The position numbers and the translations under genes were made by a program. Source: Spirochaetaceae bacterium bin103 (GTDB lineage Bacteria > Spirochaetota > Spirochaetia > SZUA-6 > Bin103). From it: a stretch of DNA of 64,000 nucleotides. Of the stretch, positions 26,455 through 36,011 are shown piece by piece. Each line of letters starts with the position of its first letter. Positions within the stretch are counted from its first letter, which is position 1. The notes beneath the pieces are model-generated. The model did no database searches. It was not told the DNA's origin and was given only the letters and a program-made list of their open reading frames with translations. Location: NCBI GenBank assembly GCA_002238925.1, contig MPNH01000022.1, forward strand, positions 1 to 64,000. The letters run 5' to 3'.

Positions 26455-26691
26455 ATGGCGAATGTTACCATGCGTGATCTGCGAAACTACGGGCGCGAGG
26501 TGATCGATCGGGTAGTAAGCGGCGAGAGCCTGACCATCACACGACTCGGACGACCGGTGGCCGAGTTGCGGCCCCTGCCCAAACCCGGACGGGACGCGTC
26601 TGCGCTGCTGACGCGATGGAAACACCTGCCCCATATCGATGGGCGCGACATCAAGCGCGATCTCGACGACACCATTGACGCCGCCCTGTGA
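26455..26691 (+). CDS. Phd/YefM-type antitoxin (VapB role)
   Basis: A 78-residue antitoxin. The DNA-binding part reads VTMRDLRNYGREVIDRVVSG, ESLTITRLGRPVAELRPLP, the Phd-like fold used by many PIN-toxin antitoxins. The C-terminal half (WKHLPHIDGRDIKRDLDDTI) should bind the toxin. The stop overlaps the toxin GTG by 4 bp. A perfect palindrome precedes the gene. Confidence 0.85.
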   Translation: MANVTMRDLRNYGREVIDRVVSGESLTITRLGRPVAELRPLPKPGRDASALLTRWKHLPHIDGRDIKRDLDDTIDAAL

Positions 26692-27191
26692 GCGACGCAG
26701 CACCCGCACAGCGCGGCGTACTCGACACCAACACGGTGATCCTGCTGCCACGCCTGCGGGATGCGCGGCAACTGCCTGCGCTGCCCGCCATCACCACGAT
26801 CACGCTGGCGGAGTTGTCGGTCGGCCCCCTGCTCGCGGCGACGGAAGAAGACCGTGCAGCCAGACAAGCCCACGTACAGCAGGCCGAAGCCGACTTCGAA
26901 CCGATTGCATTCGATGCAGCGGCCGCTCGCGCGTTCGGACAGGTGGCAGCGGACCTGCGGCGTGCCGGCCGAAAACCGGCAGCCCGCGCCTACGACGCCC
27001 TGATCGCCGCCACGGCGATCGCCATTGGACTGCCGCTCTACACGGTGAACCCAGACGACTATGTTGGCATAACCAATCTTGCGGTGGTGGCGATCCCACA
27101 TCCGGACGCCCGGTCACCGCGGTGTGCTGCGCCAGCAGTGCCCGTATCTCCTGCTCCGAGAAGTTGCCCAGGCGCAGCGACTCGGACTTGA
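26688..27191 (+). CDS. vapC: PIN-domain ribonuclease toxin (VapC-like), C-terminus read into foreign DNA
   Basis: PIN-domain features in order: VLDTNTVILLPRL with the first acidic residue, TITLAELSVGPL, and ARAYDALIAATAIAIGLPLY followed by TVNPDDYVGI. VapC toxins cleave tRNA or rRNA with Mg2+. The domain should end about residue 140 (VVAIPHPD, near 27108). The remaining ~28 residues (ARSPRCAAPAVPV and on) are antisense to the truncated ATPase gene, so the native stop seems lost at the junction. The start GTG 26688 overlaps the antitoxin stop. Confidence 0.83.
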   Translation: MSDAAPAQRGVLDTNTVILLPRLRDARQLPALPAITTITLAELSVGPLLAATEEDRAARQAHVQQAEADFEPIAFDAAAARAFGQVAADLRRAGRKPAARAYDALIAATAIAIGLPLYTVNPDDYVGITNLAVVAIPHPDARSPRCAAPAVPVSPAPRSCPGAATRT

Positions 27192-27813
27192 TGTTGAAGA
27201 CGCTGCCGCCCAGCACCAGCCGGTTCTCCGCGCTCGAGTGGATGCGATAGTCGCGTACGTCACGCACGCCGCACAGGATGATGCTGTGCGGGAAACGCGC
27301 CGGACGGTCGACGTAACCGGTGCGCAACTGCCGTAGCACCGCCAGCAGGGTGTCGCCTATCAGCGCGTCGGTCTCATCGATCAACAGCACCAGCGGCCGT
27401 GGATCGGCCATGCACCAGCGCAGCAGCGCATGACGCAACGCTTGCCCCGGCCCCACGCGCTCCAGCACCGCCGGCCAGAGGTCCTCAAGGGTATCGTCGC
27501 CCAGCGTCACGCTCGCCTGGAGGGCCAGTTCGGCAAGCACGGTGCGCATACCCTCGGCCACGTTCTCGCGCATCGCTTGGCCGTCCTCGACGTTAGCGTA
27601 CACGCAGCGGAAGTCGCCGGCCCCACCGCCGTTCAGCAGATCCCGCAGCGCCAGCAGCGCCGACGTCTTGCCGGTCTGCCGCGGCGCGTGCAGCACGGAG
27701 TACTTCTTGTCCCGGACCAGGCCCAGCACCGTGTCGAGATCGATCCGCTCCAGCGGCGGGACGTGGTAGTGGTCCTCGGCCACTACCGGACCCGCGGTGT
27801 TGAACTGGCGCAT
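27105..27813 (-). pseudogene. AAA-type ATPase gene truncated at its 3' end
   Basis: From ATG 27813: VPPLERIDLDTVLGLVRDK, Walker A APRQTGKTSALL, a Walker B-like PLVLLIDETDAL, then IILCGVRDVRDYRI and FSEQEIRALLAQHTAVTG. This is the AAA-ATPase family whose members continue past the QHTA-x-TG segment for another domain of 200 or more residues. Here homology stops near 27105, where the PIN toxin gene arrives from the other strand; beyond it the frame stays open only as antisense of the toxin. Function in this family is unclear; many are linked to mobile or defence contexts. Confidence 0.7.
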
Positions 27814-27836
27814 GGTCCCGTCGTCGCAGAGTACGG

Positions 27837-27972
27837 CACCGCTGTCATCCTCGCCAATAACCCCGCTGATCCGTTCGACCGCATCCTGGTTGCGCAGGCG
27901 ATCATGAATGGCTGCTCTCTGGTGACGCCGGATCCACTCATCAAGGCCTATCCGGTGTCGATTCTTTGGTAG
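27837..27972 (+). pseudogene. C-terminal remnant of a PIN-domain (VapC) toxin
   Basis: About 44 codons ending at TAG 27970-27972 read ILANNPADPFDRILVAQAIM and LVTPDPLIKAYPVSILW, the usual end of VapC/PIN toxins, with the conserved DPFDR-x-L-x-AQA and TxD motifs. The 5' part with the first catalytic Asp is absent; the divergent ATPase gene begins 24 bp upstream. It is a relic of another toxin-antitoxin pair. Confidence 0.65.
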
Positions 27973-28027
27973 AGTTGGTCGGTATCAGGTCAGTGAGGTC
28001 AGCGGAGATCTCCGTTGACGGCGCGTC

Positions 28028-28042
28028 TATACGTACGGTATA
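28028..28042. promoter_or_regulatory. Inverted repeat, likely operator of the DUF1778-GNAT pair
   Basis: TATAC and GTATA arms with spacer GTACG, ending 4-10 bp before the possible antitoxin starts (28046 or 28052). The position suits autorepression by the ribbon-helix-helix antitoxin. Confidence 0.5.
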
Positions 28043-28051
28043 CAGATGTTT

Positions 28052-28309
28052 ATGGCTCAGGTAAACTTCAGGATGAAAGATGATCGCTTGGCGCTGATCG
28101 ATCGAGCTGCGGCGATCCGCGGGGTCACACGGACGGAGTTCGTGCTGCGATCGAGCGAGGCGGCGGCGATCGAGACGCTGAACGAGCGCCCGGTCATCGC
28201 ACTGGACGCTGAAGCGTACTCCTCGTTCGTCGCTGCACTCGATGCGCCGGTGGAACCGAACAACCGCTTGCGGGAGTTGTTTGGGCGCCAGCCGCTGTGG
28301 GAGCGCTAA
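28052..28309 (+). CDS. DUF1778 (TacA-like) antitoxin
   Basis: An 85-residue antitoxin from ATG 28052 (ATG 28046 would add two residues). The N-terminal ribbon-helix-helix region is VNFRMKDDRLALIDRAAAIR followed by GVTRTEFVLRSSEAAA, the DUF1778 pattern. The C-terminal segment (LDAEAYSSFVAALDAPVEPN then LRELFGRQPLW) is the toxin-neutralising peptide. It overlaps the GNAT toxin gene by 13 bp. Confidence 0.88.
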   Translation: MAQVNFRMKDDRLALIDRAAAIRGVTRTEFVLRSSEAAAIETLNERPVIALDAEAYSSFVAALDAPVEPNNRLRELFGRQPLWER

Positions 28310-28800
28310 CCGCTCCGAGGCCGCTGAACGCTGGTCACGACGTATCACAGTTCGACTGCGGAGCACTCAGCCTCAATACGTGGCTGCTGCGGAAAGCCCG
28401 GCTCAACGAAGCCAAGGGCGGCGCCAGGACGTACGTCGTCTGTGACAGAGATCGGGTGGTCGCCTTCTACAGTCTGGCAGCCAGTTCGGTGGAACGACGC
28501 CGGGTGTCGTCTCGCGCTGGCAGGAGCATGCCTGAGCCGGTCCCGGTGATCCTGTTGGGCCAGCTTGCCGTAGACGCTGCATATCAGGGAAGGGGCCTGG
28601 GGGCCGACCTGCTGATCGATGCCGGCAAGAGATCACTGGCGGCCGCCAAGGTAATCGGAGCGCGTGCCATCATCGTCCAAGCGCTCGACGATCAAGCGAC
28701 GCGGTTCTACCAGCGATGGGGCTTCCGTCCCTTCTCGGATCGCGAGCCGCTCTTGCTGATCCTCCGCATCTCCGAGCTGAGTGCGACGCTGCGAGAATGA
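28297..28800 (+). CDS. GNAT acetyltransferase toxin (TacT-like)
   Basis: A 167-residue GNAT protein of the TacT/AtaT toxin class, which blocks translation by acetylating aminoacyl-tRNA. Motifs: the start PRPLNAGHDVSQFDCGALSL, the TYVVCDRDRVVAFYSLA strand, the acetyl-CoA loop AVDAAYQGRGLGADLL, and ATRFYQRWGFRPF carrying the conserved Tyr. It is translationally overlapped with its DUF1778 antitoxin. The complete motif set suggests an active toxin. Confidence 0.88.
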   Translation: MGALTAPRPLNAGHDVSQFDCGALSLNTWLLRKARLNEAKGGARTYVVCDRDRVVAFYSLAASSVERRRVSSRAGRSMPEPVPVILLGQLAVDAAYQGRGLGADLLIDAGKRSLAAAKVIGARAIIVQALDDQATRFYQRWGFRPFSDREPLLLILRISELSATLRE

Positions 28801-28817
28801 ACAACACACTCGATCTA

Positions 28818-29783
28818 TCAATACCACTTCGCCTTGTCCACCACGTTGGTCAGCGGTTCGCCGGCGAGGAAGCGGCGCGCGTTGTCGAGGATGATGCGGA
28901 AGCGGCGGTCGGGGATGTTGCCGGCATCCGCCACCGCCACGTGCGGCGTCATCAGCACGTTCGGGAGTCCCCACAGCTTGTGATCGGCCGGTAGCGGCTC
29001 GTGCTCGAAGACGTCCAGTCCGGCGCCCGCGATCTCGCCTGACTCGACCGCGCCGGCGAGGTCGTCAATCCTGCACACCATGCCGCGGCCGATGTTGATG
29101 AAGTACGCCGACCGCTTCATCAGCCGGAACCGGGCGGCGTCGAAGGTGAACTCGGTCTGCGGCGTGTGCGGGACGGTGGTGATGACGAAGTCGGCGCGTG
29201 GCAGGAGCTCGTCCAGTTCGTCGGGGGTGTGCAACTCCGCGTACGGCAGGTCGTACTCCGGGCGCGGGTCGATGCCGATCACCGCCATGCCGAGCTCGTG
29301 GCACAGCCGGGCGGTCTCGTGCCCGATGCCCCCTACCCCGTTGATCAGCGCGGTGGCCTCGCCCAGGTAGACGTAGGGCGTCTTGCGGGCGTCCTTGTTC
29401 CAGGTGCGGTCGCGCTGCGCGTCCAGGTACCACGGCAGGCCGCGAGACAGCGCCAGCACGAACATCAGGATGTGGTGGGAGATGTGGTCGTGGTAGATGC
29501 CGCGCGGGTTGCAGATCACCAGCGGGTGTTCGATCAACTCGCGGTAGTAGTAGCCGTAGAACGGGCCGGCGTCCGGGTTCTGGACCCACGCGAGTTTCTC
29601 GGCGACCGCCAGGGCGGCCGGGGACACCCAGCCGTACACCGCATCGGCGTCGCGGATTGCCGCCAGCGCCTCCTGGTCCGTCTCCGGCGATACGACCTCG
29701 TACTCAGAAACGGCCTCCGCCAGGCGGGCGGCCAGCATCCGCCGTTCTTCGTCCTGCGGCGGCATGAATACAAACTTGGGCAC
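28818..29783 (-). CDS. D-isomer-specific 2-hydroxyacid dehydrogenase
   Basis: A 321-residue NAD(P)-dependent dehydrogenase. GTG 29783 is preferred because AGGAGG lies 7-8 nt upstream and the product begins VPKFVFMPPQDEER. The Rossmann motif is ALINGVGGIGHETA, followed by VIGIDPRPEYD. The C-terminal NAD-domain signature has INIGRGMVCRIDDL (catalytic Arg region), AGLDVFEHEPLP and the catalytic His in NVLMTPHVA. It interconverts a 2-oxoacid and a D-2-hydroxyacid in the cytoplasm. The substrate is unknown. Another family member lies at 56.2 kb. Confidence 0.85.
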   Translation of the reverse strand: MPKFVFMPPQDEERRMLAARLAEAVSEYEVVSPETDQEALAAIRDADAVYGWVSPAALAVAEKLAWVQNPDAGPFYGYYYRELIEHPLVICNPRGIYHDHISHHILMFVLALSRGLPWYLDAQRDRTWNKDARKTPYVYLGEATALINGVGGIGHETARLCHELGMAVIGIDPRPEYDLPYAELHTPDELDELLPRADFVITTVPHTPQTEFTFDAARFRLMKRSAYFINIGRGMVCRIDDLAGAVESGEIAGAGLDVFEHEPLPADHKLWGLPNVLMTPHVAVADAGNIPDRRFRIILDNARRFLAGEPLTNVVDKAKWY

Positions 29784-29836
29784 GTGGCGGAACCTCCTGT
29801 CAGTCGGTCTGCATGCAGTGTAGCGTACCCGGCACC

Positions 29837-30898
29837 CTACTCCCGCTCCAGGTCCAGGAGGCGCTGCTTGCGCCACAGGCCGCCGCCGTAGCCGGTGAGG
29901 GCGCCGCCGCTCCCCACCACCCGGTGACAGGGAATGACGATGGCGATCGGGTTCGCGCCGACGGCGCGCCCGACCGGACGGGCGGCGCGCGGGCGGCCGA
30001 TCGCCGCGGCGACTCGCCCGTACGTCCAGGTTTCGCCATGGGGAATCTGCAGCAGCGTCTCCCACACCTTGCGCTGCAGGTCGGTGCCGGCCGGAAACAG
30101 GGGCAGGTCGAAGCCGCGCCGGGCGCCGGCGAAGTACTCGTCGATCTGCCCGGCCGCGCAATCGATCGGCGGTTCCCGGCCCGGCACCAGGGTCGCGTCC
30201 AGGCGCCGGCACACCTGGCGGAGCTGTGCCTCGAGGCGCTCCGGATCGGCGAACTCGGCCAGCGCCAGCTTGCCGCCGGCGGCGCCCAGCATCATCACGC
30301 CCAGCGGAGTCTCCACCGGCGCCACCGCCAGCAGCGTGGAACCGGCCGCCGCGCCCGGTGAGGTGCCGACCAAGTTGCGGATCGCGGCGCTGAACCCGCT
30401 CAGCGACTCGTAGCCGTGGTCGAAGGCGGCGTCCGTTACCGGCGCACCCTGTTGCAGGTCGCCGACCACCGCGGCCAGCCGCCGGGCGCGGGCGTAGGCG
30501 TGAAAGGTCATCCCGAAGCGGCGCCGGAACCAGCGCCGCACCGCCTCCGGGCGCAGTCCGGCCGCGACCAGGTCGGCATCGGTCCAGCGCCGCCGCGGGT
30601 CGCGCTCCAGGCCGGCAAGCAGCGTGGTCAACCACGCCGGCGCCGCACCGCCGGGATCGAGTGGCTTGCAGCGCAGGCAGGGGCGGTAGCCGGCGGCCAG
30701 CGCCGTGCCGGCGGTGGCGAAGAACTCCACGTTGCGCGGCTCCGGCTTGCGCGCCGGGCACGAGCAGCGGCAAAAGATACCGGTGGTGCGCACGGCCGCC
30801 ACGAACAAGCCGTCGTAGCTGCCATCCCGGCCCGTGAACGCCGCGAGCATCTCGTCACGCGGCGGCATCGCGTTACGCGTCGGCATCGCCTCAGCCAT
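29837..30898 (-). CDS. ada: Ada: methylphosphotriester/O6-methylguanine-DNA methyltransferase and regulator
   Basis: A 353-residue three-domain protein. N-terminal Ada zinc domain with four Cys (GIFCRCSCPARKPEP, then YRPCLRCKP); the first accepts methyl from phosphotriesters. The middle AraC-type helix-turn-helix (FRRRFGMTFHAYARARRLAA) binds DNA. The C-terminal methyltransferase has active-site IVIPCHRVVGSGGALTGY. It repairs alkylated DNA and activates its own regulon when methylated. ATG 30898 starts MAEAMPTRNAMPPRDEM. An open frame extends 12 codons further but without family homology. It is divergent from the selenocysteine cassette. Confidence 0.9.
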   Translation of the reverse strand: MAEAMPTRNAMPPRDEMLAAFTGRDGSYDGLFVAAVRTTGIFCRCSCPARKPEPRNVEFFATAGTALAAGYRPCLRCKPLDPGGAAPAWLTTLLAGLERDPRRRWTDADLVAAGLRPEAVRRWFRRRFGMTFHAYARARRLAAVVGDLQQGAPVTDAAFDHGYESLSGFSAAIRNLVGTSPGAAAGSTLLAVAPVETPLGVMMLGAAGGKLALAEFADPERLEAQLRQVCRRLDATLVPGREPPIDCAAGQIDEYFAGARRGFDLPLFPAGTDLQRKVWETLLQIPHGETWTYGRVAAAIGRPRAARPVGRAVGANPIAIVIPCHRVVGSGGALTGYGGGLWRKQRLLDLERE

Positions 30899-31027
30899 GC
30901 ACAAACCGTAATCCAACGCCAAACCGCTGACCACCGCAAAGTGAACACCGAACCGCTCGGCATCCCCGGTATGCGGGCGCGGCTGGTTGAGTTACCCTCT
31001 ATCGAGCGGAGCGGTGCTTCGTATCCG

Positions 31028-31123
31028 GGAGAGTGATGGGTGCCTGGTGGTCCCCGCGGTCTTCAAAACCGTTGTCGACCCTGCCAATGCAGGGCGAGGT
31101 GGGTTCGATTCCTACCCTCTCCG
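31028..31123 (+). tRNA. selC: tRNA-Sec (anticodon TCA)
   Basis: A 96-nt tRNA. Acceptor arm GGAGAGTG pairs with CCCTCTCC (one T-C mismatch), discriminator G at 31123. The anticodon stem-loop is CGGT-CTTCAAA-ACCG with TCA at 31063-31065. A long variable arm has stem CCCTGC/GCAGGG around a CAAT loop, and the T arm is GTGGG-TTCGATT-CCTAC. The long extra arm, extended acceptor and UCA anticodon are diagnostic for selenocysteine tRNA. CCA is not encoded. selD starts about 32 bp downstream. Confidence 0.95.
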
Positions 31124-31155
31124 TTCTTACCTTGCAAGCGAAGGGGGTGATCGGG

Positions 31156-32208
<1,053 letters not shown>

Positions 32209-32440
32209 CGCGGTCGGAATAGCCGCCCGAGAACACCCGCTGCGCGCCTTCGGACGGTCGCGATCTAACACGCCGGAACAGCGGCGTCTTCCGCCACGCT
32301 TCCGAGTGGCGCCGCGCAGCCGCGGCGATGATCGGCGTGGCTGCGATCGCCCGGGACGGGGAGCCGACGGCGGAGTGCGCACTAGTGTACGGCTTGATTC
32401 GTGCCACTGACGCCGCGGATGTGGCACAATCGACGGTGCG

Positions 32441-33979
32441 ATGAACAGCGCAGACGGCGGACCGCCGCGCGCGGGTAACCGCGACACCACGCACGCGCGC
32501 CCGGCCCGCGGCAGCCGGTATGCGTCGATTCCGCCGGTCAATCGACTGGTAGCCGAACTGGCCGATCTGGGCCTCCCGCACCGGTTGTGCGTCGACCTGG
32601 TGCGGCGAGAGCTTGACCTGATCCGGGCCGCCGATCCGGTTCCGCCGCGCGCCGTGATCGAGGCGCGGGTGCGCACTGCCGCGGTGCAACTGGCCGCCGC
32701 CCGCCCGCGCCCGGTGATCAACGCCACCGGCGTGCTGCTGCACACCAACCTGGGCCGTGCTCCGCTGGGCGACGCGTCTGCCGCACTGGCGGTAGCTACC
32801 GGAGGCTACAGCAACCTTGAGCTGGATCTGGTCTCCGGGACGCGCGGCAGCCGCGGGCTGTACGTGGAGCGTAGCCTGGCTGCCCTGTGCGAAGCGGAAG
32901 CCGCTACCGTGGTAAACAACTGCGCCGCCGCCCTGCTGCTGGTGGCCAGCGCGGTGACCACAAATCCGGAACGCCGCGAGGTGATCGTGTCGCGCGGCGA
33001 GCTGATCCAGATTGGCGGCGGGTTCCGCATTCCCGACATCCTTACCGCGGCGGGCGCGCGGTTGCGGGAGGTCGGCACCACCAATCAGACCACCGCGGCC
33101 GACTATGCCGGCGCCTGCGGCGAGCGCACCGCGGCGCTGCTGACGGTGCATCGCAGCAACTTCGTCATGGAGGGGTTCGTGGCCGCGCCGCGGCTCGCCG
33201 AGTTGCGCGGCGTAGCCGCCGGCGCCGGAGTACCGCTGATCGCCGATCTGGGCAGCGGCGCCGTGACTCGCACCGACGCCGTCCACGGACTGCCGCGCGA
33301 GCCGCAGCCGCAGGAGGTGCTGGCCGGCGGCGCCACGCTCGTATGCTTCAGCGGCGACAAGCTGCTCGGCGGCCCGCAGGCAGGCGTGATTGCCGGCGAT
33401 GCGGCGTGGGTCGCGCGCCTGAAGGCGCATCCGCTGTTCCGCGCGCTACGCCTCGACAAGGTGGCGCTGGCTCTGCTGCAGCACACGGTAGACCGGCACC
33501 TGAGCGACCCCGGCTCGGTTCCGCTGCAGGAGATGCTGCACGCGCCGGTGGCCGAGTTGCGGGCCCGGGCGGCGGCTATCGTGGGCCGCCTGCCGGCGCC
33601 CCTGCAGGGTGCCGCCGCCGACTGCGCGAGCCGCCTCGGCGGCGGCACCCTGCCCACCGCCACGCTGCCCTCCTGCGGCATCGCCATCGCGCTGCCCGGC
33701 GGCAGCGCCGACGCCTTCGCCGCCGCCCTGCGCCGCGCCACTCCGCCGGTAATCGGCCACATTCACCGCGAACGGATCGTGCTCGACCTGCGCACCGTCC
33801 CGCCGCACCAGGACGACGCGTTGACGGCGGCGCTCGCCGAGGCCGCGACAGCGCTACGACACGCATCAACGGCCGACGTACGCCATGAAGCGCCGCAAAG
33901 TCCCGGCCCGCCGCGCGACGACACGGTCGTTGGGCCACCCCCGGCGGCAAGCGCAACGTCGGCTGCAGTACAACAATGA
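32441..33979 (+). CDS. selA: L-seryl-tRNA(Sec) selenium transferase
   Basis: A 512-residue PLP enzyme that converts seryl-tRNA(Sec) to selenocysteinyl-tRNA(Sec) with selenophosphate. Motifs: SIPPVNRLVAELADLGLP, RPVINATGVLLHTNLGRAPL, YSNLELDLVSGTRGSRG, VVNNCAAALLL, VGTTNQTTAADY and the PLP lysine K307 in CFSGDKLLGGPQAG. The N-terminal ~25 residues are variable. The 3' end overlaps selB by 4 bp (ATGA). A 232-bp gap separates it from selD. Length is slightly above the ~460-470 usual for the family. Confidence 0.95.
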   Translation: MNSADGGPPRAGNRDTTHARPARGSRYASIPPVNRLVAELADLGLPHRLCVDLVRRELDLIRAADPVPPRAVIEARVRTAAVQLAAARPRPVINATGVLLHTNLGRAPLGDASAALAVATGGYSNLELDLVSGTRGSRGLYVERSLAALCEAEAATVVNNCAAALLLVASAVTTNPERREVIVSRGELIQIGGGFRIPDILTAAGARLREVGTTNQTTAADYAGACGERTAALLTVHRSNFVMEGFVAAPRLAELRGVAAGAGVPLIADLGSGAVTRTDAVHGLPREPQPQEVLAGGATLVCFSGDKLLGGPQAGVIAGDAAWVARLKAHPLFRALRLDKVALALLQHTVDRHLSDPGSVPLQEMLHAPVAELRARAAAIVGRLPAPLQGAAADCASRLGGGTLPTATLPSCGIAIALPGGSADAFAAALRRATPPVIGHIHRERIVLDLRTVPPHQDDALTAALAEAATALRHASTADVRHEAPQSPGPPRDDTVVGPPPAASATSAAVQQ

Positions 33980-35934
33980 CCACGTACCACTACATCGCCG
34001 CTACGGCCGGCCACATTGACCATGGCAAGAGTTCGCTGGTGCAGGCCCTTACCGGCACCGACCCCGACCGCCTGCCGGAGGAGAAGCGGCGCGGCATCAC
34101 CATCGAACTCGGTTTCGCGCACATGGCACTGCCGGTGCCCGACCGCGACCTCAGCCTGCTGGTCGGAATCGTCGACGTGCCCGGTCACGAGGATTTCGTC
34201 AAGAACATGGTTGCCGGCGTCGGCGCGGTGGACATTGCCCTGCTCGTGGTGGCTGCCAACGAGGGCTGGATGCCACAGACCGAGGAGCACCTGCAGATCG
34301 TGGAGTACCTCGGCGCGCGCTCGGGGGCGATCGTCCTCACCAAGGCGGATCTGCTCCCGGACCTGGCGGCGCGGGTGGCCGAGATCCGATCGGCAGTGGC
34401 CGGCAGCGCGTTCGCCGACTGCCCCATCGTGCCGGTTTCGGCGCTCGACGGCACCGGCATCGACGCACTGCGCCAGACGATCGGCGCTCAGTTGCAGTCA
34501 CTGCCTCCCCCGCCCCCAGCCGGCACGCCGCGCCTCGCCGTGGACCGCGCCTTTGCCGTGGCCGGCGCCGGCACGGTCGTTACCGGCACGCTGTCCGGCG
34601 GTTCCCTGCGGCGCGGCCAGGAGGTGGAAGCGTCGCCGGGCGGGGCACGCTTCCGCATCCGCGGCGTGGAGAGTTTCAACCAGCCCGCCGACAAGACCCG
34701 CCCTGCCACTCGCGTGGCCCTGAATCTCGCCCCCGCCGGCTCCTCGCGCGCGGCTCGACCGCCGCGCCGAGGCGACCTCATCACTGCTCCGGCCAGCGTG
34801 ACCGCAAGCGCTTACCTCGATGCACTGGTCCGGCGCAGCCGGCGAGCCAGCACCGAACGCGGCGCCCCGCTGCTACGCGACGGACTTCGGGTGCGCGTTC
34901 ATCACGGCACCGCAAACCTGCCCGGCACCGTGCGCCTGCAGGCGGGCCGCACGCACGGCGGCTTGCAGCCCGGCGCATCCGCGCTGGCGCGGATTCACCT
35001 GGATGAGCCGCGCGCCCTGCTGATCGGCGACCGCTTCGTGCTGCGCGACTGGTCGCAGCGCCACACCCTGGCCGGCGGCGTGGTACTGGACCCGGCGCCG
35101 CAGCGGCCGTTGCGCGACCCCGTGCAGCGCGCTCAGTTGCAGGCTATGGGCGACGCCCCGCGGCAGGTCGCGTCGATCCTCCTGGCCCGCGCGGCAGGTT
35201 ACGGCATGGTGGCGCTGCAGGAGTTTGCCTGCCTGGTGCCGGTCACCCCGGATATCCTGGAACGCACCGCCAATACGCTCGCCGCGGACGGCCGGCTGCG
35301 GGTCTTCGACCACTTCGCCGCCAGCGCCGAGTGGTTCGACAGGCAGGTGGCCGGCGCCGCGGAAGCGGTCGATGCCGAGTTGCGCGATCATCCCGAGCGC
35401 GCCGGGGTAGCGGTAACCGCGCTGCACACCGCAGTGGCGCCACCGCCGGGGGCCCTCCCCCGCCGCGCGGCCGGCGCCCTGCGCGATGCCGTGCTCAACG
35501 CGTTGGCGGAACGCGGCTATCGCCGCTCGGGAGCGCTGATCCGCCCACCGGGGCATGCGGCAGCACTCCCTCCCCATCTCACGCGCGCGGCGAAAGCCAT
35601 GCGCGCCACCCTCGCCGCGGCGCCCCTGGCACCGCCGAGCCGCGGTCAACTTGCCGCCGACCGCACCGGCCAAGCAGTACTGGAATTCCTGATCAGCTCG
35701 GGGGAGGTGGTGCAACTCGACCCGGAGGTGGTACTTGCCGCTGACGCCTGCGACCAGGCGCGCGCGGCTGTCGTTGCCTACCTGCGCCGTCACCAGCCCG
35801 CCACGACCAGTGCCCTGCGCACGGCAGTCGGTACGAATCGCCGGGTCATCATCCCGCTGCTCGAACGCCTCGACCGCGACGGCGTAACGCTACGCGTCGG
35901 TAACGAACGCCGCCTCGCGAAACCCGACGCCTGA
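33976..35934 (+). CDS. selB: Selenocysteine-specific translation elongation factor SelB
   Basis: A 652-residue GTPase. G1 is [15 protein letters not shown], then the switch region [15 protein letters not shown]3 [11 protein letters not shown] and NKxD-type VLTKADL. Domains II-III follow with [20 protein letters not shown]. The C-terminal ~200 residues are winged helices that bind the SECIS hairpin ([37 protein letters not shown]). It delivers Sec-tRNA to ribosomes paused at UGA. It is coupled to selA by ATGA. Confidence 0.95.
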   Translation: MTTYHYIAATAGHIDHGKSSLVQALTGTDPDRLPEEKRRGITIELGFAHMALPVPDRDLSLLVGIVDVPGHEDFVKNMVAGVGAVDIALLVVAANEGWMPQTEEHLQIVEYLGARSGAIVLTKADLLPDLAARVAEIRSAVAGSAFADCPIVPVSALDGTGIDALRQTIGAQLQSLPPPPPAGTPRLAVDRAFAVAGAGTVVTGTLSGGSLRRGQEVEASPGGARFRIRGVESFNQPADKTRPATRVALNLAPAGSSRAARPPRRGDLITAPASVTASAYLDALVRRSRRASTERGAPLLRDGLRVRVHHGTANLPGTVRLQAGRTHGGLQPGASALARIHLDEPRALLIGDRFVLRDWSQRHTLAGGVVLDPAPQRPLRDPVQRAQLQAMGDAPRQVASILLARAAGYGMVALQEFACLVPVTPDILERTANTLAADGRLRVFDHFAASAEWFDRQVAGAAEAVDAELRDHPERAGVAVTALHTAVAPPPGALPRRAAGALRDAVLNALAERGYRRSGALIRPPGHAAALPPHLTRAAKAMRATLAAAPLAPPSRGQLAADRTGQAVLEFLISSGEVVQLDPEVVLAADACDQARAAVVAYLRRHQPATTSALRTAVGTNRRVIIPLLERLDRDGVTLRVGNERRLAKPDA

Positions 35935-36011
35935 CAGCGGCGAGCCATCGCTCGGCGTGCGCTTCACGGAGGTTGACGGCAGCAAGCAGAGTGATGAATA
36001 CGCAAATGCGG

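Noticed and set aside
28818-30773. One very long minus-strand frame joining the hydroxyacid dehydrogenase to sequence opposite ada
   Set aside because: The dehydrogenase has its own GTG with AGGAGG at 29783; the upstream part is a different frame of the ada gene.
30935-31027. Possible promoter or small gene between ada and tRNA-Sec
   Set aside because: No clear -35/-10 pair or start with ribosome-binding site could be defended.
32209-32440. Gap between selD and selA as a possible extra gene
   Set aside because: No start with plausible ribosome-binding site and no motif; it is treated as intergenic.
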